Source: Muribaculaceae bacterium (GTDB lineage: Bacteria; Pseudomonadota; Alphaproteobacteria; Rs-D84). Taken from it: a stretch of DNA of 24,054 nucleotides. Made by a program: the position numbers and the translations under genes. Each line of letters begins with the position of its first letter. Within the stretch, counting starts at the first letter, position 1. Below the pieces are notes generated by a model. That model did not search any database and was not told the origin of the DNA. It saw only the letters and a program-made list of their open reading frames with translations. The stretch covers positions 1-24,054 of the forward strand of contig JAMPEH010000022.1 of NCBI GenBank assembly GCA_023665245.1, given 5' to 3'. Below, piece after piece: positions 6,801 to 13,820 of this stretch.

Positions 6801-9254
6801 CCGGTAAGTCCCCTTCAGGGCGTCCTCTATCGGTGTATCGCCTATCGTCGAGCGCACGCTTATGCGCCCCGCCACCTCCAGGCCCTGCCCCTGCCGGTAG
6901 TCCAGGTACTGCGACGCACCGCTCTCGCCCAGCCTGAAGTACACCTTGCCCGTCTCGTCCACACCCAGGCCCACTTCCATCCTGCCCCTCAGCGTGAAGT
7001 CGTCTATCCCCGTGAACATCCGCACACTCGGCGAGCTCGTGTCCGTCGTCGATATTATTATCGCCTTCTGCCGCAGTGCATCGTCACGGTTGCCCAGTTG
7101 CACTATGCTGTCGCCCTCCGCCGGTGCGTCCGTCCCCACAGGGTCATATTCCCCCGGCAGGTTGCCCAGCTCTATGTAGCAGTACTCCCGTCCCTGCTCG
7201 TCCCTCACTATGTCCGCCTCCGCCGCAGGGTCGCCCACCGCCGTCACCTCGCGCCAGTAGTACCGGTTCTCTGCGTCGCTGTAGCTCCCGTCTGCCCCGG
7301 CATGCCCCAGGTTGAACGTCTGGCACTTCACCAGGTCGCGCTCCCTTATCCGGCAGTGCACCGCCTTCCCGTCAGTGTCCCTGCTCATGTACAGGCACCG
7401 CCAGCCGCGCACACGCCCGTCCACACGGCCCAGCGCCACCGCCTCCGTGCACTCTATCCCGCCACCGGGCGTCAGCACAAGCTCCCCGCCCACGTATTCA
7501 GCCTCCTCTATCGCCAGCGACTTGAAGAACGCCTTCTTCCGCGCCCTCACATTGTCCGTCTCTATCCACGTGTCGCCCCCGGCGTCCGTCCACGCCTTCA
7601 GCCCCGACACCCCCGGCTCCCAGTCGCCCACCTCCAGGCCTTCGATGAACCTGATCAGCTTCTCGGCCACGTCGGGACGCGTCTTGCTCAGGAACTCCGC
7701 CATTGCCCGCCGCGCCGACAGCAGGTTGTTGTCAGTCCACACCGTCCTGTCTCCAGTCCTTATTATGTCCGGCAGGCCGCCGCCCCCTGCCGTCCCTGCG
7801 GCGTAGGCACGCGCCTCGTTTATGCTATCCGTCAGCTTCTGCTGCGACGTCCTGCCCAGCGCGTCACCTATCTCTATGTCCATCTGCGTCGGAAGGTTCA
7901 CCCTCCGCGTTATCCTCGTTATGCGGCTCTCCCTGCAGCCGGCCTCCGGAAAGTACTCATCGCTCTCCAGTATCACCCGACGCCCCACCTGCAGCTCCGC
8001 CTCCTGTTCCTCTATCCATACATGGTCGGTCGGGCACCTGTACACGGCTATGTCCAGCGCGTGCTCGGCGTTGTATCTGTCTACGGCTGCCAGGAATTCC
8101 TCCTCGGCCAGGCCGTAGTACTCGTCCGGCATCCTGATGTTCCACAGCACATACCTGTCGCCCACCTTGGGTACAAGCTTACTGCCGGCAACTCCCGGCA
8201 GCTGCGTCCCGTCGTCATACGGCCATGTCGTGATTATCTCAAACTCCCCGCTCTTACTCTCATAGTTAACCTCGAAGTAGTAGGTGCCGCCGTCCTCGTC
8301 TCCCAGGCCGACGAGTTCGCTCCCTTCCTGGAAGCTGACGCGCTTCACGAGGTTCGCTATCTCGTAGTCGTTGGGGTCAAACGGCAGTTCGTCGTCCCGG
8401 AAATACCATATCGTGAAGGGTTTCCCGTCCTCCCCGGTCTTCACCTCGCTGCTCACCTCGCCCACTCGCCTCGGGTAGATGTCGGCGAAGGCGTCCTCCT
8501 CGTAGTGGTCCACGCGCCCGTATTTGTCGGCGTTCACCTCCACGTATTTCGCTCCGTCGGGCAGCTGCAGCCGGGCATGCCCGTATTTCTCGCGGTCTAT
8601 GTTCCGGCTGCTCCCCTTCGGGTACAGCCGCGTGTAGAACTTCACATTGTCTGCCGTGTCGGGCTGTATGCTCGTCAGGCCTTTGTTGTAGCCCAGGTGC
8701 AGCGGTTCGCCGTGCTCGCACCGGCACACGTTCACCGTAGTGCCTTCCACCCACCATTCTGCCCCTACCTTCTCGGCTATCTCTTTCAGGGCCTCGTCGC
8801 AGTATTTCCCGAAGTAGTCGATCACGATGTTCTCCGTGCCGTCCACCTGCCCCACTTTCCAGTCGGTGATGTTCCCCATGCCGTCGTTCATGCACTTGAC
8901 GATCATGGCGACATGTTCCCTCGCCGGGGCGGTCAGTGTGAACACTGGTTCTTCCTCGCCGTCCACGCTCTTCAGCACGAGCAGACGCTTGATCATGCTC
9001 TCCGTTCCGTAGAGTTTGATGTCGTAGACCCACTCTTTGGTCGAGTTCTGCTTCGGGCGGTACCGCTCGGTCAGCCAATAGCGCTCCCCCTCGAAGTCGG
9101 CGTAGTCGTCCACATCGAGGTCTATGTGCTCCCAGTGGGTGAAGGAGAGTGTCAGCACATTGTCGCCCTGTATCTCCTTCACCTGTGTCGAGCTGTCGTT
9201 CGGGCTCAGCTCTGCCTTCTTCTCCCCGCTCCTGTCATACAGCGTTATAAGCAT
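3885..9254 (-). CDS. Giant tail-tip / tail-associated structural protein (1789 aa)
   Basis: The largest gene in the window. Residues ~1-460 look like a siphovirus tail-hub domain (MLITLYDRSGEKKAEL..., YWLTERYRPKQN, WVYDIKLYGTESMIKRLL), as in phage minor structural / tail-endopeptidase-type proteins. Residues ~500-800 are a linker with fibre-type segments. From ~815 to ~1110 there are at least two, perhaps three, Ig-like repeats sharing the phrase V-x-x-PCNA-x-G and a VYKG/LYKG strand. From ~1165 to ~1365 a beta-sandwich starting NGINLLRDTN resembles carbohydrate-binding modules of tail tips. The C-terminal ~85 residues are shared with the fibre protein at 876-2294. Part of the repeat region (about 5990-6400) is less GC-rich than its surroundings, suggesting module exchange. 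The gene starts just after an AT-rich 9-bp repeat tract. Role: host contact and tail closure, by analogy. Confidence 0.75.
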   Translation of the reverse strand: MLITLYDRSGEKKAELSPNDSSTQVKEIQGDNVLTLSFTHWEHIDLDVDDYADFEGERYWLTERYRPKQNSTKEWVYDIKLYGTESMIKRLLVLKSVDGEEEPVFTLTAPAREHVAMIVKCMNDGMGNITDWKVGQVDGTENIVIDYFGKYCDEALKEIAEKVGAEWWVEGTTVNVCRCEHGEPLHLGYNKGLTSIQPDTADNVKFYTRLYPKGSSRNIDREKYGHARLQLPDGAKYVEVNADKYGRVDHYEEDAFADIYPRRVGEVSSEVKTGEDGKPFTIWYFRDDELPFDPNDYEIANLVKRVSFQEGSELVGLGDEDGGTYYFEVNYESKSGEFEIITTWPYDDGTQLPGVAGSKLVPKVGDRYVLWNIRMPDEYYGLAEEEFLAAVDRYNAEHALDIAVYRCPTDHVWIEEQEAELQVGRRVILESDEYFPEAGCRESRITRITRRVNLPTQMDIEIGDALGRTSQQKLTDSINEARAYAAGTAGGGGLPDIIRTGDRTVWTDNNLLSARRAMAEFLSKTRPDVAEKLIRFIEGLEVGDWEPGVSGLKAWTDAGGDTWIETDNVRARKKAFFKSLAIEEAEYVGGELVLTPGGGIECTEAVALGRVDGRVRGWRCLYMSRDTDGKAVHCRIRERDLVKCQTFNLGHAGADGSYSDAENRYYWREVTAVGDPAAEADIVRDEQGREYCYIELGNLPGEYDPVGTDAPAEGDSIVQLGNRDDALRQKAIIISTTDTSSPSVRMFTGIDDFTLRGRMEVGLGVDETGKVYFRLGESGASQYLDYRQGQGLEVAGRISVRSTIGDTPIEDALKGTYRMELTPGALAVPCNADGDISQDEAMPAVEVTVYKGNQMMTQGRVNGYEAGTPAGTGLSFYRDTASPGVRFRLSDGSAMPADTATATCGVTVYENGREVATLVSAVSVYKVRPGQAGIPGESALRLVPSRDVVTIPCNANGVVTANGGQSVSDTLRSTTRVSLRLYKGSKLVGEPAYSKTSESNCTALLNNGVLYITQITADTAYVTVRGADSDGSYAEATVNFSKLKQGAAGEAAVVYTIEPSAQIIKKGPDDTFSPASLTCTVYETTGSEARKATDARPLYYRRNKGGTLSGWAALTLESGISGVVAPAAGDTELIFGLFSDTTAGRTLLAQARVPVLADAEDWGGNGINLLRDTNQGARHWEAGVHYENATTYPNDPNDYVSLGEGAAVPPGVLLTNGYMYPYGFSKTDYIPTSINYQMFFAAQEGLRLELDRKYTLSFEMTVEYTGTNLGYSYGLNRWVSSARPQNLIGGGRLPAQSTRARRTMAVSHCFVPSEINTGWDMDGLYTVGHFNLNVDQSETRTDSSTAVYSVEVRNVKLEAGTAGTGWTPSPHDVNYLMQAFKENTTIEGGVIMTSRVRVGYTNSQGIWTETGGLNGAVTNVSGTVQTDAPILYCGGQMVDRASSASDGAATSMIRLDGTAYFCANTVRMLPERMEVGDGVVLDAGGLHLYDADGRERLSVRNGPVGDLNGLDNLTPIAVEGNVQGTMALYCTERDSGTGIRPDTPGHYLKSYSSSGTVSIGSGLLGNDYRLSVTVEARFTLTPWGTGMKADVGLSAVLYRQGATGSAQRVATSALSLANSGNVFTGRAALALRLEKGWRYYIRIEGSAASVSNAANMTGVSCVTTVHGSATPVIHKTVLGDDGFVSGWGSGVVHVKEDEVNLVNGDCRMSLRSYNAVEIAQGNATLSIYTYGDYQNAHNEVMLTLDSGMDSQMDVKLTQGMILLRTAEMNRNGDFMLLDLAALKDKGFLK

Positions 9255-9257
9255 ACC

Positions 9258-9312
9258 TGTAAATCTTATATATTTTATATATTTTATATATCTTATAAAA
9301 ATCCTATATCCC
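9258..9312. repeat. 9-bp AT repeat tract, five units
   Basis: Top strand: TGTAAATCT, TATATATTT, TATATATTT, TATATATCT, TATAAAAAT, then CCTATATCCC. It ends 3 bp before the start codon of the leftward tail-tip gene and fills the gap between it and the distal tail gene. Confidence 0.8.
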
Positions 9313-9318
9313 TGTTCC

Positions 9319-9780
9319 TCAGAAACTCGGCTCCGGCTCCCTGAATTTCACCTTGAACCGGCTCGCCTGCACCCCCTCTTTCCAGAGGTACGTCAGGGGT
9401 TTGAAGTTGGTGGAGTCCACGTAGAACATCTTCAACGTCACATCGAGCCCGGGGAACCGGAATGTCAGCCACCCGTCCTTTCCCTCCTTCAGGAATTTTA
9501 TGAACGCCCGGTAGTTGGCGAGCCACTCTGCCCTCGTCCTGGCGTAGATGGCGAAGTGCAGCGTCACGTCCCGCTCCTCGCTCCGGGTGTCGAGTGTCGC
9601 GGAGTATTTCGTGCCGTTCTCCTCGCGTATGTTCACACCAACGTGGCTCTTGGCCTTGGCCGGAGAAAGTATCGCCGTGAGGTTCTCGCGCCCTCCGCGC
9701 TTCTCCTCCACAAGGAAGGCCCCGTACGCCCCCCACACGTCCACTCCGTTCACAAGCATCTGCCCTTCAAGCTCGTCCAT
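9319..9780 (-). CDS. Distal tail protein-like
   Basis: A 153-aa protein between the tape measure and the giant tip protein, the usual place of a siphovirus distal tail (Dit) subunit. It reads as a beta-rich fold (MLVNGVDVWGAYGAFLVEE, RDVTLHFAIYA, GWLTFRFPGLDVTLKMFYVD) with one helix (RAEWLANYRAFIKFL), compatible with the N-terminal ring domain of Dit. It is shorter than full Dit proteins, which carry an additional galectin-like domain. ATG at 9780 follows an AT-rich repeat tract directly. Function is inferred from gene order and fold appearance. Confidence 0.55.
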   Translation of the reverse strand: MDELEGQMLVNGVDVWGAYGAFLVEEKRGGRENLTAILSPAKAKSHVGVNIREENGTKYSATLDTRSEERDVTLHFAIYARTRAEWLANYRAFIKFLKEGKDGWLTFRFPGLDVTLKMFYVDSTNFKPLTYLWKEGVQASRFKVKFREPEPSF

Positions 9781-9783
9781 ATT

Positions 9784-9813
9784 TATAAATCTTATATATC
9801 CTATAATAATCCC
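9784..9813. repeat. 9-bp AT repeat tract, three units
   Basis: Top strand: TATAAATCT, TATATATCC, TATAATAAT, CCC. It fills the gap between the tape-measure stop and the start codon of the leftward distal tail gene. Confidence 0.8.
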
Positions 9814-9817
9814 ACAT

Positions 9818-12694
9818 TCACCGCGTCCGCAGTCCGTCTCTCTTTATTGTCTCCAAGGCCGTCCTTATCTCTTTAAGGTGCCCGGCGCTCGCCCCGGTGT
9901 TCTCCGCTATCCGCACCAGGTGCCCCTCGGCGATGCTCATCTTCTCTGCCACCCTCTCCAGGGCCGCGTCCATGTTCGCCGTGTGCATCTGCACGCTCGT
10001 GAACAGCCCCTCCAGCTTGGTCCCCTGGTCCTGGCTCATCGCCGTGAATGCCCCGGCCTTCCCGCTCTGGCTCGTCGTGCTGCCGGATTCGTACCCTATG
10101 GCGTCGGCTATGGCGTCACGCTCTTTCAGGGCGCCGTCCACTATAGCCTGGTAGCGATTGCGCAGTGATGTCAGTTCCGCGTCTGTCAGTTTGCCGTCAT
10201 TGGCCATCGCATCCGCGAATTCCTTGTACCAGTCTTTGAGCATCTCAGAGTATTTCTCGCTCATGAGACTCTCGACAAGGGCATTCATCATTATCTCGTC
10301 AAGGTTCTCGGCAAAGGTCTCCGCATCGCTCTCCATGTCCATCAGCGCGCTCTTGAATTCGTCGCGCAGGGAGTTGAACGACATCCCGGTCACCTTCTCG
10401 CGGTATGCGTCCTGAAGTTCCTCAAGCTGCCTGTAGTATTCGATGTAGTCATCCATATACTGGGCGGCGTCCTTGTAGCCATCATCGGCAAGAGACTTTA
10501 TCTTGCTGTAGAGGTCGGTGGCTTCGTTGAACACCTTCGCCATATCCTCACTCGACAGGCCGAAGAAGTCCCCCGCGCTCCGTATGTCCTTCCCCGTGAT
10601 CTCGCTGATGCGCCCCCAGTCCGAGGCCGTCATCCCCTTGTCTATGATGGAGTTCGACGAATGATGCCCCCCTATACCCATGAACCCGTTGCTGTAGGCG
10701 GCTGCCGACCGCTGCATCATCTCCTGAGTGTTGGCTTGCTGCTGTTCAAGCAGTTCTTTCTGATGCTCATATACACCCTTGGCATCTGCAACAGATCCTT
10801 CCTCCATCTTCTCGGCAAGGTTGTCTATACTTTTCTGAAGATCCTTGTTGCTCGCGGTGAGGTATTCTATATCTTTTTCAAGGTTCTTGTCGCTGTCCCC
10901 GCTCCCGAACCACGACGAGAAGCCTCCCCACGTCAGGGCGTCGAAGATCTTGCCCACCCCGCTGAGTATGGATTCTCCGAGCGTCTTGAACAGATCCCCG
11001 CTCAAAACGTCATCGAGTATGCCGCTCACAGCGTTGAACACTGCGTCAAGCAATCCGCCTATCACAACGCTCATACCGTCCTTGAAAATGTCGATGATGC
11101 TCGCTATCCAGCCTATGACGGGCACGTCCTCAAGTTTGTCGGCTATCTTGCCGAATGCCTTCCCGAGCCTGCCGCCCATCTTCTCCGCGTTGTTGCCGAA
11201 TTCTATGAGTCCGCTGTAGGCCCCGCTCAGTGAGCCGGAGGCAAGTTTCTGCAGTCCGGATACTACCCCGTCCATCGATGTTTTCAGCGTCGTGGCGGTG
11301 TTCGACACTGTCCTCTGGGCGGTGTCGGCTGTGTCCTGGAGGCTCTCCACATTCTTGCGGGCCGCTTCCTCGTTCTCTTGCGCGGTCTTCAGAGCACCCT
11401 CCGCGGCCTGGATCTCAGACTCGGCGCCGCTCTTCTGCGCTTCGATGAGGTTGCGCTGGGCCTCCTCCAGTTCCTCATAGCATCGCTTGTATTCCTCCTG
11501 GGCCTCGGTGAGGCTTTCCATCGCTTTCTGCCATGCTTTTATCTCAGCGCCGAGCCGCTTAAAGCTGACATTGTCTGCCCCGCCCACGCTCCGCTCCATC
11601 TGCTGTATGGCCTCGATGAGCGTCTGTTGGCTCGCCTGGTCGGAGTTCCTGAACTCGTCCGTGTCAAGGTATTGTCTGGCGTTGGCAAGAACCGGTTCAA
11701 TTACCTTGCCAAACATACTTCCGAACTCGCCGAAGACAACACTCCAGTCCATCGTGTTCTTGATCTCCTGGGTCTTCACTCCGGCAAGCAGACTGTCGCG
11801 CTCGCTCGTCAGCGTCAGACGCTCTGCCTCGCTCCCGGCTTTCCGGATCTTCTCGGCATACTCCGATGCGATGGCCAGCTTCTGTTCCTGGAATGTGCCG
11901 TACTGTCGCAGGTATTCCTGCATCTGCCCGAATTCTTCCTTGTACGCCTCCGCTATAGCACACTGTCGCTTCTGCTCGTTCAAATCTTCGGCATCACCCA
12001 GCAGTCTCTCCTGCTCCTCGCTGAGATATCCTGTTTGATGCTTTTTTATTTTATTTCTTATTATCTCTATTCTCTCTTTGGTTTCATCATATTCTTTATT
12101 GGATATAAGTAGTTTCCTCTCAAGGCTTGTGTCGATATTCTGTTCTGTAAGTCGCAGAATAATTTCCCCCAGCTTTTCTATTTCTTCGTCTATTATTCTT
12201 TCGTCTGCGCTTCTTTTTTCTTCACTTATAGCGTCTCTTTCCTGATGCCGATATGTCTTTTCTTCGGGATTCTTTTTAAAAAATTCTTTATTCCTCTCTC
12301 TTTGATCTTCTATTTCATCGCTTTTCTTCCTCAATGCAGTTATGTATGATTCATTATCGCTATATTTTTCCTGGCTATTTAACACTTCATAATATTCAAG
12401 ATATTTTAATATGTATTGCAGTCTGTTTACTTCATTCGGCAAACATTCTTTATCCCTATTTTTTATTAATTCTTTCAGAAAGATTATTATCTCCTTTCTA
12501 GATTTGTTTGAAGTCTTGGCAGCTTCTATCTCTTCTTTAATTATTGCATAGTTGTCTTTCAATGCCTCGGTCTTCTCTTCATTCTTATTCGTTTTTTCTT
12601 CTTTTCTTCCATTTCCTTTTATTTCCTCCAACGCTTCTTGCATTGCTGCCTTAAGCCCTTTTTCGAGTATTTCTTCTATTTTTATCGCTCCCAT
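9818..12694 (-). CDS. Tail tape measure protein
   Basis: A 958-aa protein, long and helical, between the tail chaperone and the distal tail gene, as expected for the ruler that sets tail length. Residues ~1-330 are charged coiled coil; ~370-470 is another coiled coil rich in Glu, Ala and Gln; ~523-568 is a hydrophobic, glycine-containing stretch (VIGWIASIID... MSVVIGGLLDAVF) like the membrane-active segment of tape measures. The C-terminal third is helical with many Met and Asp. The first ~220 codons (12040-12694) are strikingly AT-rich and Lys/Glu/Asn/Ile-rich, unlike the GC-rich remainder, suggesting that the N-terminus was replaced or extended. ATG at 12694; no Shine-Dalgarno. Confidence 0.85.
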   Translation of the reverse strand: MGAIKIEEILEKGLKAAMQEALEEIKGNGRKEEKTNKNEEKTEALKDNYAIIKEEIEAAKTSNKSRKEIIIFLKELIKNRDKECLPNEVNRLQYILKYLEYYEVLNSQEKYSDNESYITALRKKSDEIEDQRERNKEFFKKNPEEKTYRHQERDAISEEKRSADERIIDEEIEKLGEIILRLTEQNIDTSLERKLLISNKEYDETKERIEIIRNKIKKHQTGYLSEEQERLLGDAEDLNEQKRQCAIAEAYKEEFGQMQEYLRQYGTFQEQKLAIASEYAEKIRKAGSEAERLTLTSERDSLLAGVKTQEIKNTMDWSVVFGEFGSMFGKVIEPVLANARQYLDTDEFRNSDQASQQTLIEAIQQMERSVGGADNVSFKRLGAEIKAWQKAMESLTEAQEEYKRCYEELEEAQRNLIEAQKSGAESEIQAAEGALKTAQENEEAARKNVESLQDTADTAQRTVSNTATTLKTSMDGVVSGLQKLASGSLSGAYSGLIEFGNNAEKMGGRLGKAFGKIADKLEDVPVIGWIASIIDIFKDGMSVVIGGLLDAVFNAVSGILDDVLSGDLFKTLGESILSGVGKIFDALTWGGFSSWFGSGDSDKNLEKDIEYLTASNKDLQKSIDNLAEKMEEGSVADAKGVYEHQKELLEQQQANTQEMMQRSAAAYSNGFMGIGGHHSSNSIIDKGMTASDWGRISEITGKDIRSAGDFFGLSSEDMAKVFNEATDLYSKIKSLADDGYKDAAQYMDDYIEYYRQLEELQDAYREKVTGMSFNSLRDEFKSALMDMESDAETFAENLDEIMMNALVESLMSEKYSEMLKDWYKEFADAMANDGKLTDAELTSLRNRYQAIVDGALKERDAIADAIGYESGSTTSQSGKAGAFTAMSQDQGTKLEGLFTSVQMHTANMDAALERVAEKMSIAEGHLVRIAENTGASAGHLKEIRTALETIKRDGLRTR

Positions 12695-12725
12695 TTGTCC
12701 TTTTTTTTTATTTTGCTTATCTTTA
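12694..12725 (+). promoter_or_regulatory. Candidate Bacteroidetes-type promoter for the antisense lipoprotein gene
   Basis: TTTG at 12694-12697, a 20-nt spacer, then TATCTTTA at 12718-12725. The Bacteroidetes consensus is TTTG, 19-21 nt, TAnnTTTG, so only the last base differs. The start codon of the lipoprotein gene follows 32 nt later. The box overlaps the start codon of the opposite-facing tape-measure gene. Confidence 0.45.
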
Positions 12726-12757
12726 CACAGTTATTTTTCAATACAATCTTTTTCTCT

Positions 12758-13207
12758 ATGAAAAATTTTTTCTTTTTCCTTTTCCCGGCTCTTATGCTCT
12801 TGTCTTGCTCTGAATCTTCTGTCCAGTCTGAATCCGTTTCTTTTATTCCTCATGACTATCTAGATTCTATTTCTTGCCCTCAATTTGTTATTGCTCCTTC
12901 ATATTCTTCTGCTTTTTGTTTCCATTTCTACACGGATTGTTCTCACATCAGGTCTAAGCTCTCTAAGTACAAGTTCATCCATCGCGATTCTATCCCTTCT
13001 TCTCTTCGTGTCTGCAAATCTTGTCTCGCATCTTCAATAAAGAATTCTATTTCTCCCAGTGATTCCATTGGTGTAAATAATAAATCATCTAAGCATAAAA
13101 AGCACAATTCCAATCGTCGAAAAGCTGTTAATCTTCGTTGTTATCATTCTTCTAAATGTAAGTGTCCAGACGAATCTAAAAATTATCGCGATGAAATTGT
13201 TAATTAA
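12758..13207 (+). CDS. Small cysteine-rich lipoprotein, antisense moron
   Basis: A 149-aa protein read against the surrounding operon. The N-terminus MKNFFFFLFPALMLLSC is a clean lipoprotein signal peptide with lipobox LLSC and lipidated C17. The mature part is Ser/Lys/His-rich with eight more cysteines (40, 54, 61, 86, 89, 128, 134, 136), including CKSC and CKC, and a basic stretch at about 109-127. The ATG at 12758 is chosen over upstream codons because it gives the signal peptide. It has its own promoter candidate, converges on the next minus-strand gene with 3 nt between stops, and is AT-rich. Phage lipoproteins expressed from a prophage often block superinfection; this is a guess here, as no family was recognised. 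Confidence 0.6.
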   Translation: MKNFFFFLFPALMLLSCSESSVQSESVSFIPHDYLDSISCPQFVIAPSYSSAFCFHFYTDCSHIRSKLSKYKFIHRDSIPSSLRVCKSCLASSIKNSISPSDSIGVNNKSSKHKKHNSNRRKAVNLRCYHSSKCKCPDESKNYRDEIVN

Positions 13208-13210
13208 TTT

Positions 13211-13540
13211 TCACAGTTTATTCATCCTTTCCAGTTTTAAGGCTCGTCTCATCAAGCGTTTCCTTATCATTGATAGCCCAAGTTCTCTTCGATTATAATT
13301 AAAATACACTTTCCCACTATTCCATTCGCTTATAAATTCATCTTCTTCTATTCGCTTCCCATTCCAGCACACTGTATAGTAAAGCACTCGCATTACCCAC
13401 GATTTCCCTTTCAGCAAGGCTTCCGTCGCTCTCATTCTATGACGTGCCTCAAACCGACTTAGGCCGCTCGATTGTATCCTGTACACATATTCATCTCTTC
13501 CCATGCGGAATTTTTGGATATAGTCTTCTTCTTTTCTCAT
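13211..13540 (-). CDS. Small basic protein, unknown
   Basis: A 109-aa protein rich in Arg, Lys, Glu and Tyr (RFEARHRMRATEALLKGKSWVMRVLYYTVCWNGKRI), with a predicted helical C-terminus ending RKRLMRRALKLERMNKL. It lies in the AT-rich island between the tail chaperone and the tape measure, where phages sometimes carry accessory genes. Its stop is 3 nt from the stop of the convergent lipoprotein gene. It starts 2 nt after an 11-codon mini-ORF. Basic character hints at nucleic-acid or membrane binding, nothing firmer. I do not recognise it. Confidence 0.5.
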   Translation of the reverse strand: MRKEEDYIQKFRMGRDEYVYRIQSSGLSRFEARHRMRATEALLKGKSWVMRVLYYTVCWNGKRIEEDEFISEWNSGKVYFNYNRRELGLSMIRKRLMRRALKLERMNKL

Positions 13541-13542
13541 TT

Positions 13543-13578
13543 TTAATCAAGCTCTAATATTATCTCTACGGGTTTCAT
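13543..13578 (-). CDS. Eleven-codon mini-ORF MKPVEIILELD
   Basis: It begins with an ATGA overlap on the stop of the tail-chaperone extension and ends 2 nt before the ATG of the next gene. Such tight spacing fits translational coupling. It may be a real micropeptide, a leader, or the stump of a gene cut off when the AT-rich island arrived. Too short to judge by composition. Confidence 0.25.
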   Translation of the reverse strand: MKPVEIILELD

Positions 13579-13820
13579 GCCTTCAGGTTGCTTCTGAAAA
13601 AGTTTGCTATCTCTCTTGCCTCGTCCTCCGCTGTCGCCCCGTCAAAGCGCCCTTTCTTCTTCGCCTTCACAAAACGCGGCGCGTCGCTCAGCATCATGAT
13701 CAGTGTCTGGTAGTTCACGCCGTTCAGGATGTAGTCCACACTCCACCCCGTCTCCGTCGCTATCTGCCATATAAATCCGAAGGGGCTATGGGAGCCTTCA
13801 TATCGGCTCTTTAACTCCCC
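13575..13820 (-). CDS. Tail assembly chaperone C-terminal extension (probable -1 frameshift product)
   Basis: About 80 residues (SRYEGSHSPFGFIWQIAT... GWSVDYILNGVNYQTLIMML... EIANFFRSNLKA) with clear protein-like composition but no start codon of its own near the beginning. The frame is -1 relative to the upstream chaperone ORF (13811-14308) and overlaps its end. Phages with long tails commonly make a short chaperone and a longer -1 frameshift fusion (lambda G and GT) immediately before the tape-measure gene, which fits this position. Slipping at the GGGG run 13817-13820 would give a fusion of about 244 aa spanning 13575-14308. Confidence 0.6.
   Translation of the reverse strand, partial: GELKSRYEGSHSPFGFIWQIATETGWSVDYILNGVNYQTLIMMLSDAPRFVKAKKKGRFDGATAEDEAREIANFFRSNLKA

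Noticed and set aside
6681..9344. An 887-codon open frame on the plus strand opposite the tail-tip gene
   Set aside because: It mirrors the GC-rich codon pattern of the real minus-strand gene, has a His/Pro/Arg/Val-heavy composition and no recognisable domain.
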